Assembly (NCBI GenBank): GCA_900543805.1
Contig: UQTE01000022.1
Span: forward strand, 1-34,096
Direction: 5' to 3'
Source of the DNA: an uncultured Sutterella sp.
Lineage (GTDB): Bacteria; Pseudomonadota; Gammaproteobacteria; Burkholderiales; Burkholderiaceae_F
DNA: 34,096 bases
A model generated the notes under the pieces. It searched no databases. It saw nothing but the letters and a program-made list of their open reading frames with translations, and was not told the DNA's origin. Numbering within the stretch: position 1 is the stretch's first letter; every line of letters starts with the position of its first letter. This document shows, one piece after another, positions 1-8,664 of the stretch. Made by a program: the position numbers and the translations under genes.

Positions 1-52
1 TCTATTCCTATCTGTTCGGGTCCTCTATACGGATTTTCTTATCCTAATTTAG

Positions 53-2005
53 GAAGATAACGCTGACGTCCAAGTCGGCAACGCATTGATCAACCCTGGC
101 AAGTGGACGACGTATGAAGGCAATTACGCGGGGGCACCAAGTGCAGAAGTAAATACGGAATCAACTTTTGCGATAAGAACCGTTGACGACGCCAATGTGA
201 CAATGGCCACAGGTGAGAACCAAACCGCTCAAATCTACGGCACGATCCTCGCAAACCGCGGCAACACCGCGACTGAAGTTGTTGGCGGTACGGTTAAGAT
301 CGGCAACAACACCGGCACTGTCGGCATATACGGTGATGTTTACGCCGGCAACGGCGGTTCAGTCGAACTCACCCTGGGAAAGGGGTCAGTCCTTGAAGGG
401 CAGGTCGACGACTACCATGAGCTCGATTCGACGTTAACCGGCATCGTTTTTCGTAATTCGAACTTTGGCGATCTCCCGGTGACCAAAGCCGGTTCCACCA
501 CCATCAAACTCAACGGCGGCACTTGGCTGGCACGCGGTCAGAGCTTTGTCAAGAATGTCGATTTCGGAACAAACGGCGGCTTGGTTGATCTGACCAAGAA
601 CGCCAATTCGTCGGTCTCGATCGAAAATCTCTCGGGCCGGGGGCAGTTCGACATGAACTTCGGAGCCTATACGGAAGGGAATGAGTCAGTCGAATCCGAC
701 ATGCTCTATATCCAGAACGTTGCGGCCGGAAGTTCCTTTACGATTCAGGCGCATCTTGCCGACGGAGTTACCGTGAATGATCTTGCCAGACTTCGCTTCG
801 CGACGGTCGGCAACGTTGAGGGCGGCCACTCGGGCAACCTCTTCAAAATCCAGATCGCGGACGAAGGCTTCAACAATTGGAACTTCAACGTCGCCACGGA
901 AGACTATGCGGTTGGAGACGAGGACAATGCTCGATTCAACGGCATTGCCGACGGAAAGGGCGACTACAAACCCGGCGAAAACGCTGTTGACGCCATCTAC
1001 GGAAACAACGGTGCGAGTACGCTTGCCGAGGGACAAGCCTCTCAGAACTATTACATTGCGTCCGCTCAGGAAGGCGCTTCCGTTTCCGATGCCGGCCAGG
1101 CTGTGATCGCCACGGCCCGAGGCCTTTACTACAACGCCGTCGAAATCGATCGTTTCAACCAACGCTACGGCGATCGCCGCTACGACGAAACCAACAATTC
1201 CGTCTGGGTGCGCGTGCGCCACGACCGTTGGGGGACGGACGCGGGCATCGGTGACTTCGATAGTCAGAACACGACCTATCAGATGGGCTACGACTATACG
1301 CAGCCTGTGGATGGCGGCAAGATGATCTACGGCGCAGCGTTCGACTTCATGGACGGCGACACCGACTACAAATCCATCCACGGATCCGGTGAAACCAAGC
1401 GTTACGCATTGTCGGCCTATGCGACGTACATGGGTGAAAACGGCTCGTATCTCGACGTGATCGGCAAGGTGGGGCGGCTTTCGAATGAATACTCCGTGAG
1501 GCTAGATTCCGGCAACGGCGTTTCGGCCGACTACCACAACTGGATGACGGCGGTTTCTGTGGAAACGGGACATCAGCTCTCAAGCGACGCTTCCCGATGG
1601 TTTGTCGAACCGCAGATTCAGGCGCAGTACGTGCACGTCTCGAGCAACGACTACACCAACGGCCAGACGAAGATTGATCAGGATTCGATCCATTCGTTCA
1701 TTACGCGCGCCGGCTTCAGAGTTGGTCGATGGCTTGACGACGAAAAGAATGCCAACGCCTACTTCAAGGCGGATGTACTGCGTGAGTGGGCGGGAGAACA
1801 AGACATTCACGTCAAGGACAAAACGACTGCCGCCGGGGGCGATACGTTCGAGATCAGCAACCACGGAACGTGGTTTGATGTCGGTATGGGCTTCCAAGCG
1901 CCGTTCGGCAAGAATTTCTATGCCTACGGTGACGCCGAATACCGTTTCGGCAACGACCTCGATCAGACGTGGACCTTCAACTTCGGCGGCAAGTTTGTCT
2001 TCTAA
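53..2005 (+). CDS. Autotransporter, C-terminal passenger plus beta-barrel; 5' end truncated or incomplete
   Basis: The reading frame is open from base 53, after an in-frame TAG at 50-52; the first possible start is a TTG at 86 with no Shine-Dalgarno. The protein has no signal peptide, which a type V secreted protein needs, so its true N-terminus is missing or was disconnected. Residues 1 to about 340 (from the TTG) are Gly/Asn/Thr-rich passenger repeats of beta-helix type. From about residue 370 (SVWVRVRHDRWG) to the end is a complete autotransporter barrel of about 270 residues. It consists of alternating Tyr/Phe strands and ends in the outer-membrane signature FGGKFVF with terminal Phe. The barrel would insert in the outer membrane and present the passenger. 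The first 50 bases are AT-rich and contain CCTAATTTAGG, an 11-bp near-perfect palindrome next to the break. The family call is secure; whether the gene is functional is doubtful. Confidence 0.82.
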   Translation, partial: EDNADVQVGNALINPGKWTTYEGNYAGAPSAEVNTESTFAIRTVDDANVTMATGENQTAQIYGTILANRGNTATEVVGGTVKIGNNTGTVGIYGDVYAGNGGSVELTLGKGSVLEGQVDDYHELDSTLTGIVFRNSNFGDLPVTKAGSTTIKLNGGTWLARGQSFVKNVDFGTNGGLVDLTKNANSSVSIENLSGRGQFDMNFGAYTEGNESVESDMLYIQNVAAGSSFTIQAHLADGVTVNDLARLRFATVGNVEGGHSGNLFKIQIADEGFNNWNFNVATEDYAVGDEDNARFNGIADGKGDYKPGENAVDAIYGNNGASTLAEGQASQNYYIASAQEGASVSDAGQAVIATARGLYYNAVEIDRFNQRYGDRRYDETNNSVWVRVRHDRWGTDAGIGDFDSQNTTYQMGYDYTQPVDGGKMIYGAAFDFMDGDTDYKSIHGSGETKRYALSAYATYMGENGSYLDVIGKVGRLSNEYSVRLDSGNGVSADYHNWMTAVSVETGHQLSSDASRWFVEPQIQAQYVHVSSNDYTNGQTKIDQDSIHSFITRAGFRVGRWLDDEKNANAYFKADVLREWAGEQDIHVKDKTTAAGGDTFEISNHGTWFDVGMGFQAPFGKNFYAYGDAEYRFGNDLDQTWTFNFGGKFVF

Positions 2006-2022
2006 CGCCGTCGATCAAGTAG

Positions 2023-2049
2023 GTGGCAGGCGATTAGTTCGCCTGCCAT
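2023..2049 (+). terminator. Strong hairpin after the autotransporter
   Basis: Arms GGCAGGCGA (2025-2033) and TCGCCTGCC (2039-2047) pair perfectly around a 5-base loop, and one T-A and one G-T pair extend the stem. It starts 20 bases after the stop codon. No T-run follows, so it is a possible terminator or RNA-stabilising hairpin rather than a textbook intrinsic terminator. Confidence 0.5.
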
Positions 2050-2069
2050 CGAGAAGAGCGTAACGTTAA

Positions 2070-2336
2070 TGTCTTCCGTCTGATTCGGCGCGAGAACTCC
2101 ACTTCCACGCCGACGTTTTCCATCAGTTCACGGACGGTCAGGACGCAGAATTCTCCGGTCCGGACGGACGACTCGATGAAACCTGGGGCGATACGGGCAC
2201 CTGGGCGAACTTCGGCGTCGGCGCCGTCTGGCAGTGGAAGGATACGCTCGGGTTCCAGTTCGACCTCGAACGCACCGCGGGCGGCAAGACGGACGACACC
2301 TGGTTGGTGTCGGGCCGCTTCAACCACTTCTTCTGA
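2070..2336 (+). pseudogene. Orphan C-terminal tail of a second autotransporter barrel
   Basis: A frame different from that of the upstream autotransporter is open from 2070 (after TAA at 2067-2069) to TGA at 2334-2336. From about 2085 it reads as the last 80 or so residues of an AIDA-type barrel. HADVFHQFTDGQDAEFSG is followed by GTWANFGVGAVWQWKD, then FDLERTAGGK and the ending VSGRFNHFF with terminal Phe. The ERTAGGK motif and final aromatic residue are typical of the last two strands of the Autotransporter domain. There is no start codon with a ribosome binding site and no passenger, and the piece lies directly behind an intact barrel. It is best read as the remains of a tandem autotransporter gene lost by recombination. 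Confidence 0.75.
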
Positions 2337-2627
2337 TTCTCCCCCGAGAAAGCGGCGTTCGCCTCACCGATCGGGCGCCGTCTTTCCTCCTCTTCTCCAC
2401 GGACCGCGCCAACCCCGCGGTCCGTTTCCTTCGTCCTGGCGTCAACTCACTTCCTCCGTTGTCCCCTGTCGATCCTTTTGACTCCGGGGGCTATCCACCT
2501 TTCGCAATCTACTCTCACGCAAGACATTTCATTCGTTTAGAGGAAAGCCACAACGGCTATACTGAAGACAACTCGTCGCGCCTGCCCCGACGATCCCGAG
2601 TATTTTTCTCACAAAGAGGCCAACCTC

Positions 2628-2921
2628 ATGCGCTACCCCATCGCCATCGAACCCGGCAACGAATCCGAGGCCTTCGGCGTCATTGTCCCGGACCTGCCCG
2701 GCTGTTATTCCGCGGGCGACACGCTCGAAGAGGCGCACGCCAACGCCAAAGAGTCGGCCGAACTCTGGCTCGAAGCCGTGCTTGAAGACGGAGGTTCCGT
2801 CCCGCAGCCTTCCACTAAGGAAGCCCTCCGCAGGGAACATCCGGAATGGGCCGACTGGATCTGGTCCGACGTGGAGGTGAACGTCCCCGTTGAATCCGGC
2901 CGAGGCGGCCAAAGGGCCTAA
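2628..2921 (+). CDS. HicB-family antitoxin, truncated, without a HicA partner
   Basis: The 97-residue product begins MRYPIAIEPGNE and contains FGVIVPDLPGCYSAGDTLEE, AKESAELWLEAVLEDG and the WADWIW segment. This is the HicB_lk_antitoxin fold that normally neutralises the HicA mRNA interferase. Full HicB proteins of this subtype run to about 130-140 residues, adding a C-terminal ribbon-helix-helix or HTH DNA-binding part. Here the frame ends in a Gly/Arg-rich tail at residue 97, just after the core domain, so the DNA-binding part is missing. No HicA-like frame (short, with a conserved Gly-x-His motif) is visible upstream or downstream. A weak AAAGAGG lies 10 bases before the ATG. It is probably a relic antitoxin, possibly retaining toxin-neutralising activity in trans. 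Confidence 0.8.
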   Translation: MRYPIAIEPGNESEAFGVIVPDLPGCYSAGDTLEEAHANAKESAELWLEAVLEDGGSVPQPSTKEALRREHPEWADWIWSDVEVNVPVESGRGGQRA

Positions 2922-3293
2922 ACCACCCAGGCCGCTCCCGACGTCGCCCCGACACGCCTGCGCCCCGCCCCACGCCCTCATGGGAAATATCAAAGCGAAG
3001 CCCAACGGAGGAACGCCGGCACGACGACCTCACCGTCGACTCCTACGTCGGCACTGCTCTCCCGATCATCACGCCGTTCTCCCGTCGCCACTCTCCACCC
3101 GGCATCCCTTCTCCGCCCCCGCCCGAGACTCGGTCGCTACCCTTCCATTTCCCGTATCGTCCTCAGGTCGTCCGCAAACCTTTCTCTCCCGACATTCCCG
3201 AGAGGCCCGATTCCCGCCGCCTGATAAAATGTCCCCCACCTACGTCGACGGCCCGCCCGACTCTCCACCGCCGTCAAAAGAAAGGACGCTTCC
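2922..3293. other. Gene-free stretch between hicB-like gene and helicase
   Basis: No supportable gene is seen in any frame. The missing HicB C-terminal domain could not be found in the other frames. A possible -10-like GATAAAAT lies at 3222-3229 about 65 bases before the helicase start, without a convincing -35. Confidence 0.4.
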
Positions 3294-6200
3294 ATGAACT
3301 TCCAGCCGCTCGCCCCGTACTATCCGAAGCTCTCCGCCCTTGGAGAGCACTGCGAAGACCTGTTCCGCGACCGTCACTACCGCGAGAGCGTCCAGGTCAT
3401 GCGGCAGTTCGCCGAAGGCGTCCTCAAAACGGTTTTCCGCGTTCAAGATGACGACGAGGGCCTCGGCGCCCTCATGCGCCGCGACGACTTCGCGATCGTC
3501 GTGCCTCGCAAAACTGCGGCGAGCTTTTCGCTTCTGCAGCGCTACGGCAACAAAGCCTCGCACTTTCAGGTGAACGACCTCCCCGTCTCCGTCCCCTACA
3601 AACGGCACTACGAAATCCGCACGAAGGAGGACGCCGAGACCTGCCTTCGCCACGGCTACGACATCGCGCGCTGGCTTCTCTCCTGCAGGGATCCGTCCGC
3701 CCCCTACCCCGACTTTCAACCGCTCGAAACCGTGCGCACGAACGCGAAGGGCGAGAAACGAAAGATCGTCTTCGACAAACATCAGGAAGAAGCGATCGAC
3801 CTTCGAAGCGGACGTCGCCTGGTTCTGGCGCCGCCCGGCTGCGGGAAAACCGAGATTCTGACGGAGCGCGTTCGCCGCGCCCTTGAAGCGGGCGTGGTAC
3901 TCACCGACATGCTCTGCCTCACCTTCACGAACCGCGCGGCCCGCGGCATGCAGGAGCGCATCGTCGAGAACTTTCCCGAGCGCAGCATGGGTGAGCTCTA
4001 CGTCGGCAACCTCCACCGCTTTTGCTCAAAACTTTTGTTTGAGAGCGAAGTCGTCCCCGAAACCGCGACGATCCTCGACGAAGACGACGCGCGCGAAGTG
4101 ATCGACTCGCTCGTCCGCGAACGCCTCTTGGAAGACCGCCCGCCCGAGTCGGAGGGCCTTCCCCTTCCGGAAGCTCCCTTGCCCGACTTCGTCGCCGACT
4201 TCATTCAGCAGCGCGCGGCGGAACTCCTGCAGAAGGACCGCGGCTTTCCCGCGAACACGATCCAAAAGGCGCTCGCCCCGGAGGTGACGCAGAAAAACGC
4301 CGCCCTTTTCGCCGCCTTCGGTCTCGTGCGTCCCGAAGACTGCAAAGACCTGAAGTTCGACAATGCCCGCGTCAACGCGATCGCCCGCGACTACCTCGCC
4401 TACAAGGAATCGCAGGAACTGCTCGACTTCAACGACCTTCTGTTGAAGGCCTGGCTTTTCCTCACGGACGACCGCTCCTTCGTGAAGCGCCATTCCTGGA
4501 TTCAGGTGGACGAAGTGCAGGATTTGTCGCCTCTGCAGCTCGCGATCGTCGAACTTCTCTGGGACGACGAAAAGCCCTCGAGCGTCTGCGTCTATTTCGG
4601 CGACGAGCAGCAGGCGATCTTCTCCTTCATGGGGGCAAAACTCGATCGGCTTCAAGCCCTGAGCCGCACGCACAAGGTGCACCACCTGCACCGAAACTTC
4701 CGCTCGCCCTCGTACCTGCTCGATCTCTTCAACAAATTCGCCGTCCGCGAGCTCGACGCCGATCCCGCGCTGCTGCCGCGAGCCGACAAAATCACCCCGA
4801 AGCCCAAGGGAGCGCTTCGGCTTCTCGCCGCCTGCGACGCGAAGGACCAGATCGAGCTTTTGAGCGAGCTTGCCCTCCGCGCGCCCGAGGGCGAGACGAC
4901 GGCCGTACTCGTGCCTTCGAACGCGATGGCCGACACCCTGAGCGACCGCCTCAAGGAAAAGAAGGTCGAGCACTTCAAGATTTCGGGCAGCGACCTCTTC
5001 CGCATGAATGTTTTGAAGACCGCCAAGGCCTACCTCGGAATCCTGAAGGACGACTTTCAGACGGCGCCCTGGGCGCAGCTCATCTCGCGCCTCACGCGAA
5101 AGAACACGACGCTCAAGCGAATCCGCGACTACCTCGCCCGCGAGTTCCCCGAGTACGGGCTTCTTCCCTCGGACCTTCTGCACTACTCCGTGGAGAATCC
5201 CGACGAGCCCATGAGTCTTCTCGACGACTTCACCCGGGCCTATTGGGGCGAACTCGTCGTCTTCGACACGGAGACGACGGGGCTCGAAGTGGGTCTTGAC
5301 GACGTCATTCAGATCGCGGCCCGCAAACTCCGGGGCGGCCGATGCGTCGAAAAGCTCGAGCTATTTCTGAAGACCGAGCGCGAGATCCCGAAGATGCTCG
5401 GCAACATTCCGAACCCGATGGTGGAGGTGTACGAAGACGCGAAGCGCCGGGGATCGCTCCTTCCTCCCGTGCTCGCCTTCAAGAAGTTCCTCGCCTTCGT
5501 GGGGGACGCTCCGGTCGTAGGGCACAACGTCGAGTACGACGTGAACATCGTGAACGCCCAGTACGCGGTCCTGAAGGACCGCATGAAGAAGGCCTTCGAC
5601 GACGTCGACGTCTCCGCGCTCCCGCGCGCCTACGCCCGCGGGGAGCTTCTGAAGCGCTACGACACGCTTCGCCTCTCCTATGCCCTGGAGCGCGTCATCT
5701 GCCGCGAAAAGGGTTTGAAGCGCCTGCCGTCCCACAAACTCAAGGACCTCATCCGCATCCTCGGGGTCGAGGGCGTGAATTCGCACAAGGCCGACGACGA
5801 CGTCGCCGCGACCGAAGGGCTTTTGGCGCACTTCTACGAGCTCGCTCGCCCCCTCGTCGAAAAGCAGAGAAAGTTTCTGCTCCGGCCTTCGATCCGCAAC
5901 ATGTCGCAGACCTTGCGAAACGCCCTTTCGGAAATCTACGAAGAGCACCGAAACCTGAGCTACCGCCCGCAGTCCCCCGAAGACCCGGCGATTCTCGTGC
6001 AGGTGCTGCGCGAATTCATCGAGAGCCTGCCGAACCACACGGAAGTGCAAGACCAGATCGACGAGATCAGGAAGAAGCTTCCGCTTCTCTACGCCTATCT
6101 CGACCGCGTGCTGATCGAAAAGGAGAAGAGCCGGACGCTCTACTCGCAGCTGCAGCGCTATCTCGTCCATATCAATTCGCTCAAGGAAGCGGACCTCTGC

Positions 6201-6569
6201 TCGAGCGACGTCGTGCGCGACCGCGTCTTTCTCTCGACCGTCCACAAGGCCAAGGGCCTCGAATTTGAGAACGTCGTCATCGCCGACGCCCGCGACGGCG
6301 TCTACCCCTTCTTCAAGAGTGTCACCCCCGAAGCCAAAGAGGAGGACGCGCGCAAATTCTACGTCGCGCTCTCGCGCGCGAAAAAGACGATCACGATCAC
6401 TTGGCCCCTTGAGAACGACTGGGGCTACCCATGCCGGGAGTCGCCCTTTTTGGCGGGGATCCGCGAGGACTTCGTGCGGGTGACGGAAAGCGACGTGCTG
6501 CGGGACGACGGGGTCAGAGAGCCTCCCGACCGTTTCGAGAATCCCGACGAAGACGATCCGCCCTTCTGA
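3294..6569 (+). CDS. DUF4145-like / UvrD-family helicase with inserted DEDD 3'-5' exonuclease domain
   Basis: A 1091-residue superfamily 1 helicase. Residues 1-135 resemble the DUF4145/HsdR-type N-terminal helical domain (LRQFAE-like VMRQFAEGVLK at 35-45). Helicase motifs: Walker A APPGCGKTE at 179-187, CLTFTNRAAR at 208-217, DEVQD (motif II) at 406-410, FGDEQQAIFSFMGA (motif III) at 435-448, LHRNFRSP at 465-472, STVHKAKGLEFENVV at 981-995 and FYVALSRAKK (motif VI) at 1022-1031. Between motifs IV and V sits a DnaQ-like exonuclease: FDTETTGLE (ExoI, 657-665), GHNVEYD (ExoII, 743-749) and HKADDD (ExoIII, 831-836), so all four acidic residues are present. AAGGA lies 7 bases before the ATG. The protein should unwind DNA and degrade 3' ends. 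A role in repair or phage defence is inference from the architecture and the accessory setting. Confidence 0.9.
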   Translation: MNFQPLAPYYPKLSALGEHCEDLFRDRHYRESVQVMRQFAEGVLKTVFRVQDDDEGLGALMRRDDFAIVVPRKTAASFSLLQRYGNKASHFQVNDLPVSVPYKRHYEIRTKEDAETCLRHGYDIARWLLSCRDPSAPYPDFQPLETVRTNAKGEKRKIVFDKHQEEAIDLRSGRRLVLAPPGCGKTEILTERVRRALEAGVVLTDMLCLTFTNRAARGMQERIVENFPERSMGELYVGNLHRFCSKLLFESEVVPETATILDEDDAREVIDSLVRERLLEDRPPESEGLPLPEAPLPDFVADFIQQRAAELLQKDRGFPANTIQKALAPEVTQKNAALFAAFGLVRPEDCKDLKFDNARVNAIARDYLAYKESQELLDFNDLLLKAWLFLTDDRSFVKRHSWIQVDEVQDLSPLQLAIVELLWDDEKPSSVCVYFGDEQQAIFSFMGAKLDRLQALSRTHKVHHLHRNFRSPSYLLDLFNKFAVRELDADPALLPRADKITPKPKGALRLLAACDAKDQIELLSELALRAPEGETTAVLVPSNAMADTLSDRLKEKKVEHFKISGSDLFRMNVLKTAKAYLGILKDDFQTAPWAQLISRLTRKNTTLKRIRDYLAREFPEYGLLPSDLLHYSVENPDEPMSLLDDFTRAYWGELVVFDTETTGLEVGLDDVIQIAARKLRGGRCVEKLELFLKTEREIPKMLGNIPNPMVEVYEDAKRRGSLLPPVLAFKKFLAFVGDAPVVGHNVEYDVNIVNAQYAVLKDRMKKAFDDVDVSALPRAYARGELLKRYDTLRLSYALERVICREKGLKRLPSHKLKDLIRILGVEGVNSHKADDDVAATEGLLAHFYELARPLVEKQRKFLLRPSIRNMSQTLRNALSEIYEEHRNLSYRPQSPEDPAILVQVLREFIESLPNHTEVQDQIDEIRKKLPLLYAYLDRVLIEKEKSRTLYSQLQRYLVHINSLKEADLCSSDVVRDRVFLSTVHKAKGLEFENVVIADARDGVYPFFKSVTPEAKEEDARKFYVALSRAKKTITITWPLENDWGYPCRESPFLAGIREDFVRVTESDVLRDDGVREPPDRFENPDEDDPPF

Positions 6570-6642
6570 CGGTCCGCCCGCCGCCCCGGTTCTCCCGCGC
6601 GCACGCGGGCTCCGTCTCGTCCCGAGCACCCCGCCGCGAACG

Positions 6643-6665
6643 AAAAAGCCCCGGCGGGGCGTTTT
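6643..6665. terminator. Intrinsic terminator after the helicase gene
   Basis: AAAAA precedes GCCCC (6648-6652), loop GGC, GGGGC (6656-6660) and then GTTTT. The A-run and T-run on either side make it potentially bidirectional, serving the helicase gene and the remnant on the opposite strand. Confidence 0.8.
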
Positions 6666-6693
6666 CCGTCGGGGTGCAGGAATCGGCACGAAC

Positions 6694-6924
6694 TCAGCGC
6701 TTTCGTTCCGGATTGAACTCTTCGTCGTAACGGAGGAGGAACTTCACGAGTTCAGGATTGCGGTGCGACCACCAAAAGTCCGCGGGCGTGTCGAGCGGGC
6801 GCAGGCTCTCCAAGTCCTCCTTCGAGAGCGAAAAGTCGAAGACCTCGAGATTCGCCTTCATGCGGTCGACGTGCGTCGTCATCGGATCGCGACGATCCCG
6901 CGCCCGATCGGATATCGGGATCAT
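6694..6924 (-). pseudogene. C-terminal remnant of an aldo/keto reductase
   Basis: The minus-strand frame reads TTHVDRMKANLEVFDFSLSK, then EDLESLRPLDTPADFWWSHR and NPELVKFLL. This is the end of an NADPH-dependent aldo/keto reductase (the IPKS-THxERMxEN...FDF NADP-binding region and the C-terminal loop). Only about the last 65 residues remain, preceded by ten residues that do not fit the family (DRARDRRDPM). The TIM-barrel catalytic part with Asp/Tyr/Lys/His is absent from the window. It is a broken gene and not an active enzyme. Confidence 0.7.
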
Positions 6925-7083
6925 CCACGCGCTCTACGCCGACCTCAACCACCTCGAGGTCGTCCGGGTTCTCGACGGGTGGCAGAGCAAAAATGAACCC
7001 GCGGTCTACGCCAAGCCCCATGCGGGGCCGCGCCCCGCGGTCGAAGGCGCTTCTACCGTTCCCGTCGTCTTCGACGACTGAGC
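6916..7083 (+). pseudogene. Unrecognised C-terminal protein fragment
   Basis: On the plus strand, directly abutting the aldo/keto reductase remnant, a frame gives GIIHALYADLNHLEVVRVL, then DGWQSKNEPAVYAKPHAG and a natural-looking end VPVVFDD. Composition and hydrophobic periodicity look like real protein, unlike shadow frames, but there is no start or upstream domain. The family is not recognised. It appears to be the tail of another lost gene. Confidence 0.3.
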
Positions 7084-7421
7084 GCCGACACGAACGAACA
7101 GGAAGCGCCACAAGGAAAAGCCCGCTCGGGGCAGGCTCCTTCCCGGAGCAAAGTCGATCACAGTTCCCGAACCTTATACCTCGAACGAGTCGTCTTGCGT
7201 ATTCGGAAGGTCTTCCCGACAGTCCTCTGCGGCGGTGACGACGGTACCGACCCACTCGTCGTCTACGTCTCGGCTCATAGGGACTTTCCCGATCAACCGC
7301 TCCAAACACGTCAAGTTTTGTCTTTTCGCAAATTACGCGCGTAAGTCCGCGAAAGAGAATCGACCCGTGCGGACGTCTCAACCGCCCGCGCGGACAACTA
7401 CAGCAAAAAGGAGATTCCCTC
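7082..7421. other. Leader region of the porin
   Basis: No gene is supported apart from a doubtful 34-codon minus-strand frame at 7174-7278. The stretch contains the palindromic element at 7329-7344 described separately and ends in the porin ribosome binding site AAAAAGGAG. Confidence 0.4.
7329..7344 (+). promoter_or_regulatory. Palindromic operator candidate upstream of the porin
   Basis: CAAATTACGCGCGTAA contains the perfect 12-bp palindrome TTACGCGCGTAA (7333-7344), 78 bases before the porin start. The identical 16 bases, in the same orientation relative to the gene, lie upstream of the flavoprotein gene on the other strand at 10585-10600. A shared transcription factor site is inferred. 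Confidence 0.6.
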
Positions 7422-8600
7422 ATGCAAACCAAGCTTTCCGTCGCTCTTGCCGCGACTCTTGCAGGTTTCGCTCTCAACGCCCAGGCCGCCAACGTCGAGG
7501 TTTACGGCCTCATCGACACGGGCCTCAACTATCAGCACGTCGACAGCGACCGTGCCGGTGAGGACGACATCTCGAAATTCCAGATGAAGTCCTCGCAGTC
7601 CACCCCGAACCGCTGGGGGCTTCGCGGAACCGAAGAAATCGGCCCGGGCCTCAAGGTGGGTTTCGTGCTTGAAAGCCAGTTCGGAAGCGACGACGGCACG
7701 CTCACGAGCGGTCGGCTCTTCCACCGCGCCGCGCAGATCATGCTGATGTCGGACGACTACGGCACCCTCGTTCTCGGCCGTTCCGGCATGCTTAGAAGCG
7801 GCTTCGGCACGACCGGGATCTGGGGCGTGAAGGTGAACCCCTTCAGCAACTCCTGGGGCGACTACATGATCGGGTCGAAATACATCATGCCGGGCGGCTT
7901 CAAGCCGGGCGACAACACGATCACCTATCAGTCCCCCGTCATGTCGGGCCTGCAGCTCCATGCCCAGTATTCGAACCAGCTTGACGCCGCCGGCGCCGAC
8001 GACTGGGAAGAAGAAGGCAAGAACAGCACCGACCGTCAGTGGGCCTTGGGCGCCACCTACACGGGCGGTCCCGTGCACGTCGCCGCGGTGCTCGACTCGG
8101 TTCTCTACGGCCGCGCCTACGACAAGGACGGCAATCTCCTCGGTTACGATCCCGACGATTCGCTCACCTTCAGCCTCGCCGCGACCTATGACTTCGGCTT
8201 CATGAAGCTCTTTGCTTCGGGCATGTACTTCTCCGACATGCTTGCGAGCGAATTCCAGGGTCACGGCGACATGCAGTCGCTCAAGGGTGGAAACGGCGTC
8301 TCCTACAAGGGCTACAGCCTGCAGTTGGGCACCACGGTCCCGGCCTGGGGCGGCACGGTGAAGGCCAACGTGGGCTGGATGGACGCCAAGGTTGACCATC
8401 GCTACGCGACGGACGCCGACAAGTATCTCGACACCGACCGCATCGGCTTCTCGCTCGGCTATGTCTATCCGCTCTCGAAGAAGGCGGAAGTTTACGTGGG
8501 CGCCGGCGTCACAAAGGACAGCGCCAACACGAAGGACGGTACCGACTCGGTCGACCCGATCGCCTACGAAGTGCTCTCGGGTCTCCTGGTCCGCTTCTGA
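7422..8600 (+). CDS. Outer-membrane trimeric porin (Gram-negative porin family, Burkholderiales type)
   Basis: This 392-residue protein has a clean Sec signal peptide, with cleavage predicted after LNAQA at residue 22. The mature protein starts NVEVYGLIDTGLNYQH, the usual first strand of Porin_4 proteins. Further hallmarks are RWGLRGTEEIGPGLKVGF, FESQF-like VLESQFG, YGTLVLGRSG and the C-terminal aromatic ending LLVRF. The length and the terminal Phe match 16-stranded general porins that admit small hydrophilic solutes, including organic anions. A strong AAAAAGGAG precedes the ATG by 9 bases. It stands alone, with an operator candidate in its leader and a good terminator behind. Sharing that operator with the convergent flavoprotein gene suggests it may supply that enzyme's substrate to the periplasm (inference). 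Confidence 0.93.
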   Translation: MQTKLSVALAATLAGFALNAQAANVEVYGLIDTGLNYQHVDSDRAGEDDISKFQMKSSQSTPNRWGLRGTEEIGPGLKVGFVLESQFGSDDGTLTSGRLFHRAAQIMLMSDDYGTLVLGRSGMLRSGFGTTGIWGVKVNPFSNSWGDYMIGSKYIMPGGFKPGDNTITYQSPVMSGLQLHAQYSNQLDAAGADDWEEEGKNSTDRQWALGATYTGGPVHVAAVLDSVLYGRAYDKDGNLLGYDPDDSLTFSLAATYDFGFMKLFASGMYFSDMLASEFQGHGDMQSLKGGNGVSYKGYSLQLGTTVPAWGGTVKANVGWMDAKVDHRYATDADKYLDTDRIGFSLGYVYPLSKKAEVYVGAGVTKDSANTKDGTDSVDPIAYEVLSGLLVRF

Positions 8601-8664
8601 TCGATCGACAGGTTGCGCACGCCCCTCCCCCGCGTGCGCAACCGCCAAGGTCTTTTCCATTCCT

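Noticed and set aside
2337..2627. Possible hicA gene upstream of hicB
   Set aside because: None of the frames shows the HicA dsRBD-like pattern or catalytic His, and the ORFs read through noncoding sequence.
4026..5183. 385-codon minus-strand frame inside the helicase gene
   Set aside because: Shadow frame; the plus strand holds continuous helicase motifs.
7174..7278. 34-residue minus-strand ORF with acidic composition
   Set aside because: No convincing ribosome binding site and no recognisable features; too short to support.
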